A stretch of DNA of 64,000 nucleotides from the NCBI GenBank assembly GCA_000333855.2, contig CM007344.1:314598-378597 (forward strand), written 5' to 3'. This document shows positions 30,046 through 40,011 of the stretch, one piece after another. The notes beneath the pieces are model-generated. The model searched no databases, was not told where the DNA came from, and was given only the letters and a program-made list of their open reading frames with translations. The stretch is from Endotrypanum monterogeii. Its lineage: Eukaryota > Euglenozoa > Kinetoplastea > Trypanosomatida > Trypanosomatidae. Each line of letters starts with the position of its first letter. Positions within the stretch are counted from its first letter, which is position 1. The translations under genes and the position numbers were made by a program.

Positions 30046-32760
30046 ATGGGATCCTCGAGCTCCTCGCTGGGGTCGGCGAGGGTGGTGCAGACGCTTTTGT
30101 CTGAGAATGCTGTCTCGTCCGAGTCGTTGACTCAGCTTCTCAACATCGATATGACAGAGGAGGAGACGAGGAAAATCTTTTCAGTGCAGCAGCTTCGTCA
30201 GCTGCGGCATCTCTACACGCGAAACTTTGCGGCCCTGCTCTACCGCTGCATCGGCGCCATCTTCGCAGTTGCCGTGAAGCGCCATGAGCTCAACACGAGC
30301 TCCAACCCCTCCCGTGATTTCCTCACGACAGAGTTGATCACAGAGTACCATTCAGCACTGCGTATTCTGAACTGCGTTCTTCCTATAGCACTTGAGAGTG
30401 GAGCAACACCGATAGAGAACGCGGTGGCTGTATCCCAGCAGAGCGATACTCCAGCTGCACATCCAGGAGCAGGTGATGTCATGCCGACGCCACCGAACCC
30501 TCCTCGATCACGGACGGAGGCTACAGTGCACTTCCAGAAGCTCTTTTTCCTTGAGGGGAAAACGTGCGACGATGCAAGCCCAGAGGACACCTTTCCCCTC
30601 TTACCCAGGCCGAATATGCAGCTCTCTACAGGGCAGTCGTCTGTCAAACCGGTTTCGCTGGGGTCGATCATGGTATGGTCACTGGTGGAGTGTTGCTTTG
30701 TGCGTGGTCTGACCTTGCCAGAGCTTCCGGCGATGCCCGAGGAGGCCAGTATAAGCGTCACGCACGAGGAGGTAGACACGGGGCTCATGTGGTGTCAAGG
30801 GCTTGCTACTGAAGATCCTATTCAGGCCCTCACCGTGAACACGAGCAGGCCGAGTTTTTCCTGGGCATCCCCACGACTACCTCGAGAGCGGAAAGCGCTC
30901 CTTGAGGTTCTTTTTGTTGCGCTTTCCTCACCTGTCTACCACGACGCTGGCTTCCGCGACACCGTATTCCTAGAACCGCTTCTGTCGACATCGACAGTGC
31001 CGTTGATGCCCACACTGTCTGTCTCCATGCTCAACACAATTCTTCAATTTGTCCCGTACGGGTATTTGCCTTACACAAGTCATCTGGGGGTCGAGGAAAA
31101 AGAATTGGTTCTGACAAGTGCGCGACTCCTCAACGCAACTTTGTCTTGTATGGGTATCCCGCTGGATCCCGTCCCTTTACCAGATGTAGAACATACTGCG
31201 TCTGATTGCGCTGGCTCATCGCTGGAGCAGCAGGTCTCAGAGGCGAATGAGGATCGCTCGATTTTTCAGGCGAGCCCTACAGCAGCAGACGGGCCAGAGG
31301 GTTCTGACTCGTGTCCGCCGGTTGTTGCCCATGCACTCTGCACTTCAGAGGCGTCGGCGCCGATGGTGTCGAGCGCCACGGAAGCTCCTAGCGGAACTCT
31401 TTCGTCGAAGATAACGCGCTCGCATTCTGGTAGCAGCGAGATTGCTAAATTATCACAATCGAATGCCGGACAACCTCGCTTCGTGCATAGTGTGCGCAAG
31501 ATGCTCCGAGACATTACGCTGACTGAGGCAAAGGCACTGGTGCAGCGCATGCAGGCTATCCTCGGTGTCAACGCTTATTCGAGTCAGACATACCTGCCTG
31601 TGTCACAGGACTGGTTTCCTTCCTTGGATGACTTTATGATGCTCTTTTGGAGGATACTCGATTTATCACCTGCATGCCTGGCGCAGATTGGCACAAACTC
31701 GCACGCTTTGGGTTACGTTATACCTCTCCTCGACTATGGCCTAGCCGTGCGTCGCAGCCCCATCTTTACCTACCAGTTTCAGTTGATGCTGTTCGTGCTG
31801 ACACGCTTATCTGAGGTGCGGGGATTCGTTTTGAAGGGGAACGAAGTTTGTTCCGCTACGTTGCCCTTTCGATTCCCGAAGATGTCGCCAACACGCACCT
31901 ACAATGACATCATCGTTCTCGCCTTGTGTCTCGTAATGGAGATGAAGGACCTTCACGCACTCGTTCCGCTGTTTCCCTCGTGCAGCGTGGTGTTGGCGAA
32001 CATGGCCCCGTTCATTACCTCTCTCGGACGTGAACCGTCCGTGAGGTTGGTTTCCATTTTCGCTCAGGTGACATACCGCTGCTTGCGGAGCAGCGTCCTC
32101 AGCTCCTCCGGGAATAGTATAACAGAGGATGCTGCCAATAAATCGTCTTTGCCGCCGGGGAATCCAAGTACCTTCGTATACCAATCTCAAATGGTGAATC
32201 TCTGTGAAGCGATAGCCAGTCAGCTCCAGTACCAGGCCAGCGGTTCCCTCTATCTCCTTGCCTCCCTTGTGGATCACCGCGCAGTGGTGCAAGAGGCGAA
32301 GGACGCCTACATGGTACACCACACCAAGGATCTTATGCTGGGACTGCCTGCGCCGTTTTTTATCAACACGCTCGACGCCGCAGTGGGGGTGGCGCTTCCG
32401 GTGCTGGAGAGTACCGACGTGCTGCGGAAGACCAACAAATACTATGTGAACGCTGTTGCTACTGGGAATTCAGACAGCTCATCTGGTGTAGGGGAGACGA
32501 AGGGGTCGCTCGAGCTGCCGCTGGCTACTGGTCAGCTGGATGCTGGGCTAGCAGAAAGTGACGAGGCCGTCCATCGATTGCAGTCACTGAGCTTGGTGGG
32601 CGTGCTCCCCACGCCGCATAGTATCATTATTCGGAAATTTCATTCCACCAAAACCATCGAGCAGTGGGCGGCAACTACTTTTTGGACAAGTGCGTACATT
32701 CACTCCCAGGCTGGGCTCCTAGGAGATCGGCATTCGGTGAAGCTGGTGCGTTTTTTGTGA
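30046..32760 (+). CDS. HID1: HID1 family protein (dymeclin/HID-1 superfamily)
   Basis: HID1 is a peripheral Golgi protein needed for sorting and formation of dense-core vesicles in animals. The 904-residue protein starts MGSSSSSLGS, an N-myristoylation-type start as in human HID1 (MGS...), which supports the ATG at 30046. The N-terminal region (TRKIFSVQQLRQLR, then an NFAALLYRC helix), the segment VPYGYLPYTSHL (compare human VGYGIPYNHLLF) and the end (SLVGVLPTPHSIIIRKFHST, with a later HSVKLVRF) follow the family; the last parallels human TLVGLLPVPHPILIRKY. Low-complexity inserts lie at about residues 130-165 and 385-470. The protein is probably membrane-attached at the trans-Golgi. The frame upstream of 30046 is translated T-rich leader. 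Confidence 0.88.
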   Translation: MGSSSSSLGSARVVQTLLSENAVSSESLTQLLNIDMTEEETRKIFSVQQLRQLRHLYTRNFAALLYRCIGAIFAVAVKRHELNTSSNPSRDFLTTELITEYHSALRILNCVLPIALESGATPIENAVAVSQQSDTPAAHPGAGDVMPTPPNPPRSRTEATVHFQKLFFLEGKTCDDASPEDTFPLLPRPNMQLSTGQSSVKPVSLGSIMVWSLVECCFVRGLTLPELPAMPEEASISVTHEEVDTGLMWCQGLATEDPIQALTVNTSRPSFSWASPRLPRERKALLEVLFVALSSPVYHDAGFRDTVFLEPLLSTSTVPLMPTLSVSMLNTILQFVPYGYLPYTSHLGVEEKELVLTSARLLNATLSCMGIPLDPVPLPDVEHTASDCAGSSLEQQVSEANEDRSIFQASPTAADGPEGSDSCPPVVAHALCTSEASAPMVSSATEAPSGTLSSKITRSHSGSSEIAKLSQSNAGQPRFVHSVRKMLRDITLTEAKALVQRMQAILGVNAYSSQTYLPVSQDWFPSLDDFMMLFWRILDLSPACLAQIGTNSHALGYVIPLLDYGLAVRRSPIFTYQFQLMLFVLTRLSEVRGFVLKGNEVCSATLPFRFPKMSPTRTYNDIIVLALCLVMEMKDLHALVPLFPSCSVVLANMAPFITSLGREPSVRLVSIFAQVTYRCLRSSVLSSSGNSITEDAANKSSLPPGNPSTFVYQSQMVNLCEAIASQLQYQASGSLYLLASLVDHRAVVQEAKDAYMVHHTKDLMLGLPAPFFINTLDAAVGVALPVLESTDVLRKTNKYYVNAVATGNSDSSSGVGETKGSLELPLATGQLDAGLAESDEAVHRLQSLSLVGVLPTPHSIIIRKFHSTKTIEQWAATTFWTSAYIHSQAGLLGDRHSVKLVRFL

Positions 32761-33577
32761 GGAGTATTCTGTTTCCCAGAAGCCCTAGGAGAGGGATATT
32801 GTCACGAGAAATGGGGCGCACCCGCATGCGTCGGGATTGGCAAAACAAGAGGAGGGGCGGGAAGGAGGATCTTCTCACCTTTCCTTTCCATACAGATTCT
32901 TTTCTCCATATCTCCGCGACAGTTCTGAAATGAATGTGTGTGTGTGTGTGTGTGTGTGGACTTCAATAATGAGAGGAGTAGGCTCTGTATTTGTGATGCT
33001 ACTAAGTTTTTTTCTACTCATATCTCTGTACACGCGTCGTTCTTCATTGTATCGAATTTACATTTTTATTTTGTTTGCATATTGTACATATATATATATA
33101 TATATATTAGCTTTGTCGCCGTCGACTTGCTATCTTCCCTGTTTGGTATTTCGAGACCGGTTCTATTCTCCCTGTGTGTTTCCATGTGTAATTCTGTGAT
33201 CCCATGCGTGACCCAGATGAAGGAGTAGTGAGCTGCGTGTTGCTCGTCTTACTGCTCTCCTTCCCCTGCGACTGCGCGTGCTTTTGTGTGGGTAGTGAGG
33301 TCGGGAGACACTCATACGCCAAATGTGCGCTGCAAATTCAATTGTGCGAATTTCACTCTTTTACCTCCTTGTTTTTTGGATACCGACCCCTATTTTTTCA
33401 ATTCTCACTCCCCTCTTTTCCTTATCGTAATTGAATGCAGAAAAAAAAATACTTTCAAAGGGCGTCCCCTTCACATTTTTTTTTCCCACTCGCCGTTTCT
33501 CTGCTACACCATAAATCCCCCCCCCCCACACACATACACATAATCTCTAGCTAAACTATACATTCAGCGGTTTTACT
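32761..33577. other. Spacer between HID1 and the RING gene
   Basis: About 800 bp, no gene. It contains a (TG)n run at 32936-32958, a (TA)n run at 33088-33108, T-rich tracts and a C-run at 33518-33527 followed by CA repeats. Pyrimidine-rich DNA at 33355-33430 may provide the splice acceptor for the next gene. Confidence 0.65.
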
Positions 33578-34048
33578 ATGCCCAGGAGTAGTTGCATCGC
33601 ACTCCATGTGCCAGCACACATGGAGTGCAGTGTGTGCCATGACACGTGGACTGATCCCGTAAAGCTTCTGAAGTGCGAGCATATCTTCTGCTGCCACTGT
33701 GCTCCGTCTACAACTGAACGGTGCTCAGTTTGTCAGACCACCGTTACTTGTATCGCGATGCCGAGCAGAGAGATCATTGAGGCGTCCTTGAATATCTCTG
33801 TACAGTGCACCAGCTGCGGCTGGGAAGGTACTCGTAAGGCATCCATGGCACACCAGTGCAACCCTAAGCTGATGCAAAGTATGTACATAACACATCCACC
33901 CATGTCTGATAGTCAGTGGGTACAGTTTGCTCTTCAAGGGCGCAGTGATGCAGCGACTCGTGTGGACGAGCACCTTCTGGCTCAAGATGCGCTGCCTCTC
34001 TCTGCAGCTGTCACAATGGATACAGTGAAGGGAGTTCCTCTGAGATAG
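33578..34048 (+). CDS. Small RING-finger protein, paralogue of the RING-EF-hand proteins
   Basis: The 156-residue protein carries a C3HC4 RING finger: Cys17, Cys20, Cys33, His35, Cys38, Cys41, Cys49 and Cys52. RING fingers recruit E2 enzymes for ubiquitin transfer. A second Cys/His motif follows (VQCTSCGWEGTRKASMAHQC), with C-x2-C and H-x3-C spacing like a TRAF-type zinc finger. The same two-finger arrangement and the CGWxGTR core occur in the RING-EF-hand proteins at 40.0-44.0 kb, so this is a relative without EF-hands. The C-terminal 55 residues are unlike them and show no known motif. It is a candidate E3 ubiquitin ligase or adaptor. Confidence 0.85.
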   Translation: MPRSSCIALHVPAHMECSVCHDTWTDPVKLLKCEHIFCCHCAPSTTERCSVCQTTVTCIAMPSREIIEASLNISVQCTSCGWEGTRKASMAHQCNPKLMQSMYITHPPMSDSQWVQFALQGRSDAATRVDEHLLAQDALPLSAAVTMDTVKGVPLR

Positions 34049-34418
34049 TGCGCGGGCATCGACACAAAGACCCATCGTGTTGGCATTCAGCAGTGCTTTG
34101 TCAGTGTTCTATATCCTCCCCCCCCCCCCCATAACCTTCTCCAAAATCTCAATTTCTTTTTCGCCATTGAACTCAGTGAGCACTTATCAGGCGTCTGCTC
34201 TTAAGCTGGAGCCCCTCCCCCCTTCACGTCTCACGTTTACACATACAAACGAGCGGAGGAGGTAGAAAATAAGCATGTCAATAGAAAACAAATAGTGGGT
34301 GAAGCGACTCTCAAGTGTGTGTGTGTGTAATTGTGTGTATCTGCGTGCCCATGCTAGAACTCTACAGCTGTTATTGTTTCTTTGTTAACCTGTAGTGACA
34401 GGGGTGGGGGGAGTCTTC
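34049..34418. other. Spacer
   Basis: No gene seen. Contains a C-run at 34120-34129 and a short GT run near 34316-34328. Confidence 0.65.
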
Positions 34419-34968
34419 AGTGTGTTGTTAGCGGGGGGCTGATGGGGTAAGGGGGGGGGTACTCCAGCGGGGGGCGGGGTGATCCAGTGCCCATTCTCTG
34501 GAGGAGGACTAGTGGCCGCTCTGCCCCGACCCTATGCTGAGGCGCTTTCGTCGGCCACAGGATCAGGCGCCGACGACACGAGGATGTGCGAGCGATGTGT
34601 CGCTACGGATGTCCGGTTGGAGTCGTGGATGGCGCTGCGCCGGGGCGACTCGCAGCAGTGAGCATGTGTGTGTCACTCACGTGCTAGGCAACCCATCGAC
34701 GCGACTGGAACACATCCCACCAGGCACTCGCTGCGTACAAATGGGGAGGCTGAGCGCCCTCTCTCGCGGGGGCGCCCTAGCTGGTGACGGGAGCGACAGG
34801 CGATGTTGTTTGTCAACCTGCGCGGGGCCGTTGCGTGGACTGTGTTTGGGGCTGGTGCCCTGCGCGGACGACGGAGTGGCCTATGGTGTGCTGCAAGGTG
34901 TGCTTACCGCCGCCTGTCAGCACTCCGATGGGGGAGGACTGCCTGCGGGGAGTTCGTGTGGGTTGGAG
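34419..34968. repeat. Dispersed ~550 bp repeat, copy 2
   Basis: It matches 28545-29093 with only a few differences, for example one extra G in the G-run at about 34451-34459 and single substitutions such as the TTG/TGG change at about 34627. It lacks the 80 bp left extension shared by copies 1 and 3. Same orientation, located downstream of the small RING gene. Confidence 0.9.
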
Positions 34969-35473
34969 TGCAGATAGTGTTGCTTCCAAGTTTCACACAT
35001 GCGCTTTCACATCTTATTCGCGAAAGCTTTTTTTTTTCGAACAGGCGAGGAAATTGGGGAAAAAACAATGTCGTTGATTTCGTTTAGGGGGTCCTATGCT
35101 TTTTTCTTTTCCGATCTTGTGTCGCTTTTTCTCCATTGATTTTATTTGGGTAGCGACGGGTCATTTTCTCTGAACCCCCTTTCCGCTTTTTTCTGTTTTG
35201 AGCATTTCTCTGCATACGCTGTACCTTTTTTTTTTCAATTCTTTTGATTGTCTCCGTGCAAGATGATACCGCACCGCACCGCTTTTGTTTTTACTCTTTT
35301 ATTATATTCTGTATTTTTTTTTTTTCATCGCAAGAGGACATCGCTAGAGGGACAACAGATGAGTATATAGATACGCACAAGAAGGCAGGAAGAGCTGGGA
35401 CTGGAAACTTGTTTTTGATCAAGCGAGAAAAGTCAAAAAATAGGTAAGCGGGTCCTTCCTGGGCAAGGAGGAC

Positions 35474-35476
<3 letters not shown>

Positions 35477-35504
<28 letters not shown>
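35477..35504. repeat. (TG)14 microsatellite
   Basis: Fourteen uninterrupted TG units. Confidence 0.95.
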
Positions 35505-36140
35505 AGAATGATGCGTGGAGAGGGGAAGCAGGAGCACCACAAACGTCCGTGTAACTCTTTAACACAACAAGCCTGGGCGTTCTCTGGGGAGGGGGTGGTG
35601 CGGTTGAAGGGGGAAAAGGGACCTAACAGTATACACACGCCTGAAAAATAGAAGGGCAACATTGGCACAACCGGTCAGGGTGCATATTTGGGGGCGTCTT
35701 TCGGTGATACTGCTGACTTGATTCTCAGTTATCCTCTGCCCTCCAGTATTTTCTCCATCTCCTACGCGTGCTCTCGCTTTCTCGTTGCTCCTCGAATGAG
35801 AGGATAAATCCGGAGCATTGGCAGAACCCTTTCCCCTCCCTCCCTCCCTTCCCTTCCCTCCCCTCTCACCCAAACCTCAAATACCACTGTGTCCTACGTT
35901 CGAAGGAACTCATATTGGGAAGAAATCGAAGACAAGACTTTCATTTCGCAACTGTTGTATTCTGCAAGCTGTGGCGTCTCACTAGTGGTGAGCGCTTTCT
36001 TGCTCATCAAATCTCCTTCGTGCTTTTTTCCTTCAATCTCGAATGAACAGCCACTGCACTGGCAATTGGGGCACCTCACTTCTTAGGCGTGTCACCGCCA
36101 CCCTTGGGGACGAATTCTCCGAGTTCCAGCTACTGTTTTG

Positions 36141-36172
36141 TTTGTTCTTTTTTTCCCCTCGCGCTTGAAAAG
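36141..36172 (+). promoter_or_regulatory. Predicted trans-splice acceptor of the histone deacetylase gene
   Basis: A pyrimidine-rich tract at 36141-36160 is followed by AG at 36171-36172, giving a very short 5' UTR of about a dozen bases before the ATG at 36184. Earlier AGs could also be used. Confidence 0.5.
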
Positions 36173-36183
36173 ATTTATCTGTG

Positions 36184-37779
36184 ATGACATCCCCTAAACA
36201 GGATTCCAGGCGCTCAGCGGCCGGCTCACGCTTGACGGGGACGTCTTCGTTGACCAACGCATCGGGTGGAGCGACGCATTCGTTTTCTGTGTCGGGGGTC
36301 TCTGGTGACGCCTCCGCGAAGTCTCTGAATGTGTCCTCGACATCGACGTTGACACCTTCAACAGTCGGCGAGGGATGCTCGACCGCATCACAGCTCCAGC
36401 GAGCACCAGCTACAAGAGCTTCGCGCGCTCGTGAGCGGAAGGTTGTCTATTTTGTAGATCACTCTGTCACTGCCATTGCTTATGCGGAGGGTCATTTGAT
36501 GCGGCCATCTCGTGTGCGTGCGCTTCACGCGCTCGTCCATTCCTTGGGCCTCGACGATGCAGCATGTATGACGGTGTGTCATGCTCGTCCAGCAACGGCA
36601 GAAGAAATGGGCGCTTTTCATCGAGAGGCGTACCTGGAGTGTCTACAGCGGGCACCGGTTATTTGCAGTAATCCACTCGATGAGATATCTCTTGCGTTTC
36701 AGAAGGAGTTCGACGTACCGTTCGCGTCTCAGGATGGCGACTGTCCACTTTTTCCTGAGGTGTGGGCATTGGTGTCTAGCCAAGCTGGCGCCTCTCTCGC
36801 CTGCGCAGATGCTCTCATAAATGGTGATGCTACCGTGGCTATGAACTGGGCAGGCGGCATGCACCACGCTGCTCCTGCTCACGCAAGCGGGTTTTGCTTC
36901 GTGAATGACATTGTTCTGTGTATTCGCCGCTTGCTGCGGCACTTCCATCGCGTCCTCTATGTTGACCTGGATGTGCATCACGGGGATGGCGTCGAGGAGG
37001 CTTTTTACGGGAATCACCGTGTAATGACACTTTCACTTCACCAGTTCGGGAATGGATTTTTCCCTGGCACCGGCGACTACCCGACGCCTGAGACGGCAGG
37101 CAGCTTTGCCGTCAACGTTCCGCTTCCCACACGTACGGGGGACGCGGCGTACCTCTTATCGTTCCGCACCGCCCTGTCCTGCGTCGTGCAATGTTTTGAT
37201 CCAGAGGTGGTTGTCGTGCAGTGCGGAGCGGACACCATTGCAGGTGACCTTATTGGGAGGCTTTGTGTAACAACATTAGCACATACGCAGTGCGTGGCAG
37301 ATGTGCTTTCTCTTGAGCGACCGACGGTGCTTCTTGGTGGGGGCGGTTATCATGTGTTTCACACCGCACGCTGCTGGGCGATTCACACTGCCACCGCGCT
37401 TGGGCGCACAGCTACACAGCTTCCCTTGTACATTCCGCGCCAGGATCCTTACTATATGGATTATCGCCGAGAGTGCGCGCCGAAGCGGCCGACACTGCAT
37501 GTTTTTCTTGATCCTGATGTTGATGATCCTTTGCCTCTGCAGGATAGCCTGGCTTTCTGGCGGGAGCTTTGTCGCAGTATTCAGTGGCAGATGCGTACCG
37601 CGCGCGTCGTCCGTCAGGGATTTTCACGTATAGTGCATCTTTGTCAGCAGCGACGGGCCGCGTTGTTGAAGCAGTTTTGTGTCCAAGAGGCAGCGCAAGG
37701 GGCCTGTTGCACCGCGAGCGGGCCTAAGCGCCCCCGTTCCCCAACTGCGACGAAGTACGATACCGAGGAGAATTCCTAG
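36184..37779 (+). CDS. Class I (HDAC8-like) histone deacetylase
   Basis: The 531-residue protein is a zinc-dependent lysine deacetylase. A Ser/Thr-rich N-terminal tail of about 85 residues precedes the domain. The His-His pair is in WAGGMHHA (residues 227-228). Zinc ligands are Asp263 and His265 in YVDLDVHHGDG and Asp350 in CGADTIAGD; the catalytic Tyr389 is in LGGGGYH. All catalytic positions are kept, so it should be active. SLHQFGNGFFPGTGDY, GADTIAGD and EEMGAFHREAYLECLQ resemble human HDAC8 more than HDAC1. The C-terminal tail ends with a basic KRPRSP patch that may serve nuclear import. The ORF opens with GTG at 36181, directly followed by the ATG adopted here. Trypanosomatids carry several class I and II deacetylases; I do not assign a DAC number. 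Confidence 0.95.
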   Translation: MTSPKQDSRRSAAGSRLTGTSSLTNASGGATHSFSVSGVSGDASAKSLNVSSTSTLTPSTVGEGCSTASQLQRAPATRASRARERKVVYFVDHSVTAIAYAEGHLMRPSRVRALHALVHSLGLDDAACMTVCHARPATAEEMGAFHREAYLECLQRAPVICSNPLDEISLAFQKEFDVPFASQDGDCPLFPEVWALVSSQAGASLACADALINGDATVAMNWAGGMHHAAPAHASGFCFVNDIVLCIRRLLRHFHRVLYVDLDVHHGDGVEEAFYGNHRVMTLSLHQFGNGFFPGTGDYPTPETAGSFAVNVPLPTRTGDAAYLLSFRTALSCVVQCFDPEVVVVQCGADTIAGDLIGRLCVTTLAHTQCVADVLSLERPTVLLGGGGYHVFHTARCWAIHTATALGRTATQLPLYIPRQDPYYMDYRRECAPKRPTLHVFLDPDVDDPLPLQDSLAFWRELCRSIQWQMRTARVVRQGFSRIVHLCQQRRAALLKQFCVQEAAQGACCTASGPKRPRSPTATKYDTEENS

Positions 37780-40011
37780 GACTGAGTGTGGTTGCTACAG
37801 TGCTTTCTGGTGCGAAAAGACGCCGGGGTTTCCCTCACCGGTGCTATTTCTTTGAGTTGTTGCGTACGCTCATTGGGCATGAAGAGTGGAATGCGGAATG
37901 GGCTGAGGGGGGGGGGATATAGGAAGCAAAACGAACCCAACACCACTGCACTACGCCCTTCTCGTACACAACATTCCGGGGTGGCATCCAAGCGGATGCG
38001 CGAAAGATTGACAACAATGCGAGGAGAAGGAGGGGCTGGGTGAGCGAAACCGAATTTCGAGAGAGACGTACTGTTACAGAAAGGTACCAATAAAATCAAA
38101 TATTGGACGAGTGAGGGGTAAGTGCAGCAACACTCACGTGGGCCTCTCATCATCTGATGCTGGGGTTACTTCTCTCTACGTTGGTGTGTTGGACTCTTTT
38201 TTCTCCTTGCTCTCCATACACATACATATCAAACTATATATATATATATATACCCACAGAAACAACACGGGCCTAAGTTGTTGAGTGTCTTGCTTTTGCC
38301 TCGTCGTCTTTTTCCCTTCATGTGAGGGACTTGCATGGGACCCGCCGTCATGTCTCTGTCTTGAACTTTCAGTTGCTTCTGAGCGAAGGCGACACAGGCG
38401 CGTCTAATGTCCTCCAAGTCGCCCTTTCCTTGTATCTCTCCGGTTTGAAATCTTTCAAAAATATTCGACGTTACTCGCCTCATGCGGGATGACTACTTCG
38501 GCGGGTATCGCGCCATATTTACTTTTTTCAGCTCTTCAGTCATAGCTCGTTGCAGCCACTGCACGTGTTGAAATTCGATACCCACCCACCGATTCACTCA
38601 TCCATCCACACACACAAACCTACACCTCTATTCATATCATTTCCCACGCTGTAGTATTAACTTTCTTCACAATTTGTTTTTGCTGCTGCTGCTGCTGCCA
38701 CCGCCATTTTTGTCGCAAGTTGCACTTGTGTGTGGTGGAGAGACCCGGGGGGGGGGAGGGAGGAAGGAAGGTACCTTTAGTAAGCAAGCATCTTTTCACT
38801 ACCCAGATCTCAAGTACCACTTGGCTTGCATAGCACTGAACCCTTCAGTCTTCATCTGTTCAGCTTTTCTTCAAAGTTTTATTTCTGCATTATTTGGTTA
38901 ACGTCTACTTTGCTCGAAACGCACACACGCGCACACCAAAGACCCATATATATGTATATATATATTTAAGGACAGTGCGTAACCCCTTCTCTAACTCCTC
39001 TTTTGCAAAACATTTTTCTCGTGGCGTTCTTGCTCTTTTTTTTTTCATATTTGTTGTGCGTACTCTCGCTCTCTGCCTTTTGCGTCTTAATTTAACATTA
39101 TATATGTATGTTGTGTGCTAGCCCTCTTCTGTTTTTTTGAGTGCACCTAAACACAGTGACCCTTCTTTACCGTTATTTCTCTTTTTTTTACCCCCTTGCT
39201 GTTGCTTTTACAGTGATCATACCGCAAAGGGTTGGGTTGGACTGGGCTCTACACTCTTCGGCCGTCTAGCAGAATTTTAACCAGCCTCACTGTCTAGGAA
39301 GCGAATTCACCCTTCGCCCTCGCTCCTGGTACGAAGAAAGGCTGAGCTCGTTCTTAGTGCTGAAGACAAAACAATACCCGATCACCGCTTCTTGTTCATC
39401 TGCGGGGCACCTTGAGGAGTCTTCCCGCACTTTGGCCCCCTTTTCTTTTCCTCAAGCATTTTTTTTCTGTTTTCTGTTATTATTATTATTATATATATTC
39501 CTTTTGATAAACTATCGGTGGATCCCTAAAGGACTGCATCGGAAGTCTTGGCTGATCGTTTCTGTCCTTTCTTGTTTCTCGAATTAAGATCCTCAAAAGA
39601 CGCTGCTCCAGCTCCAGCTGCGACTGCGGTGAGGGTGTGTGGCATCTGATTCGTCTTCCTCGTATCCACCCTTTTTGAAAATCACCCACGTCGTTGGATC
39701 TCATCTCCTTCTTTCCTTCTTCAGAATACGTGTACGTGCTGTCCGCTTCTCTTTTCGTTCTACAGGCTCACTGAACGGAATCTCGTTTGTTTTCTGTGCT
39801 CCGTGGTTTTGTGTACGTACCTTGAGTGACCTCTCAACGCGCTTTCGACGGTGATAAAAATATCACAGCCTCCCATCACCCCCCTCCCCTTTCCAGAGTG
39901 TTAGAAAAACATTTCTCCGGCTACCTCGTGTGTGCGAGAGCTCCTCCATTTCCTTCTCTGCAAGCTCATCGGCCTGGGCCACACAGACCAAAAGGGTGCA
40001 CCTCGTTGACG
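37780..40011. other. Long spacer between histone deacetylase and the RING-EF array
   Basis: About 2.2 kb without a convincing gene. It has a (TA)n run at about 38233-38252, a G-run at 38748-38757, TA-rich segments near 38945-38966 and 39489-39500, and many T-rich tracts. A minus-strand ORF at 38229-38483 is discussed as a finding. An ORF in frame with the downstream gene from 39826 is leader. Confidence 0.6.

Larger units (their letters stand above)
34969..36183. other. Spacer upstream of the histone deacetylase gene
   Basis: About 1.2 kb with no gene. It has many T-rich tracts (35025-35037, 35226-35236, 35312-35324), a (TG)14 run at 35477-35504 and a near-pure pyrimidine stretch at about 35828-35870 built of TCCC units. 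Confidence 0.65.
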
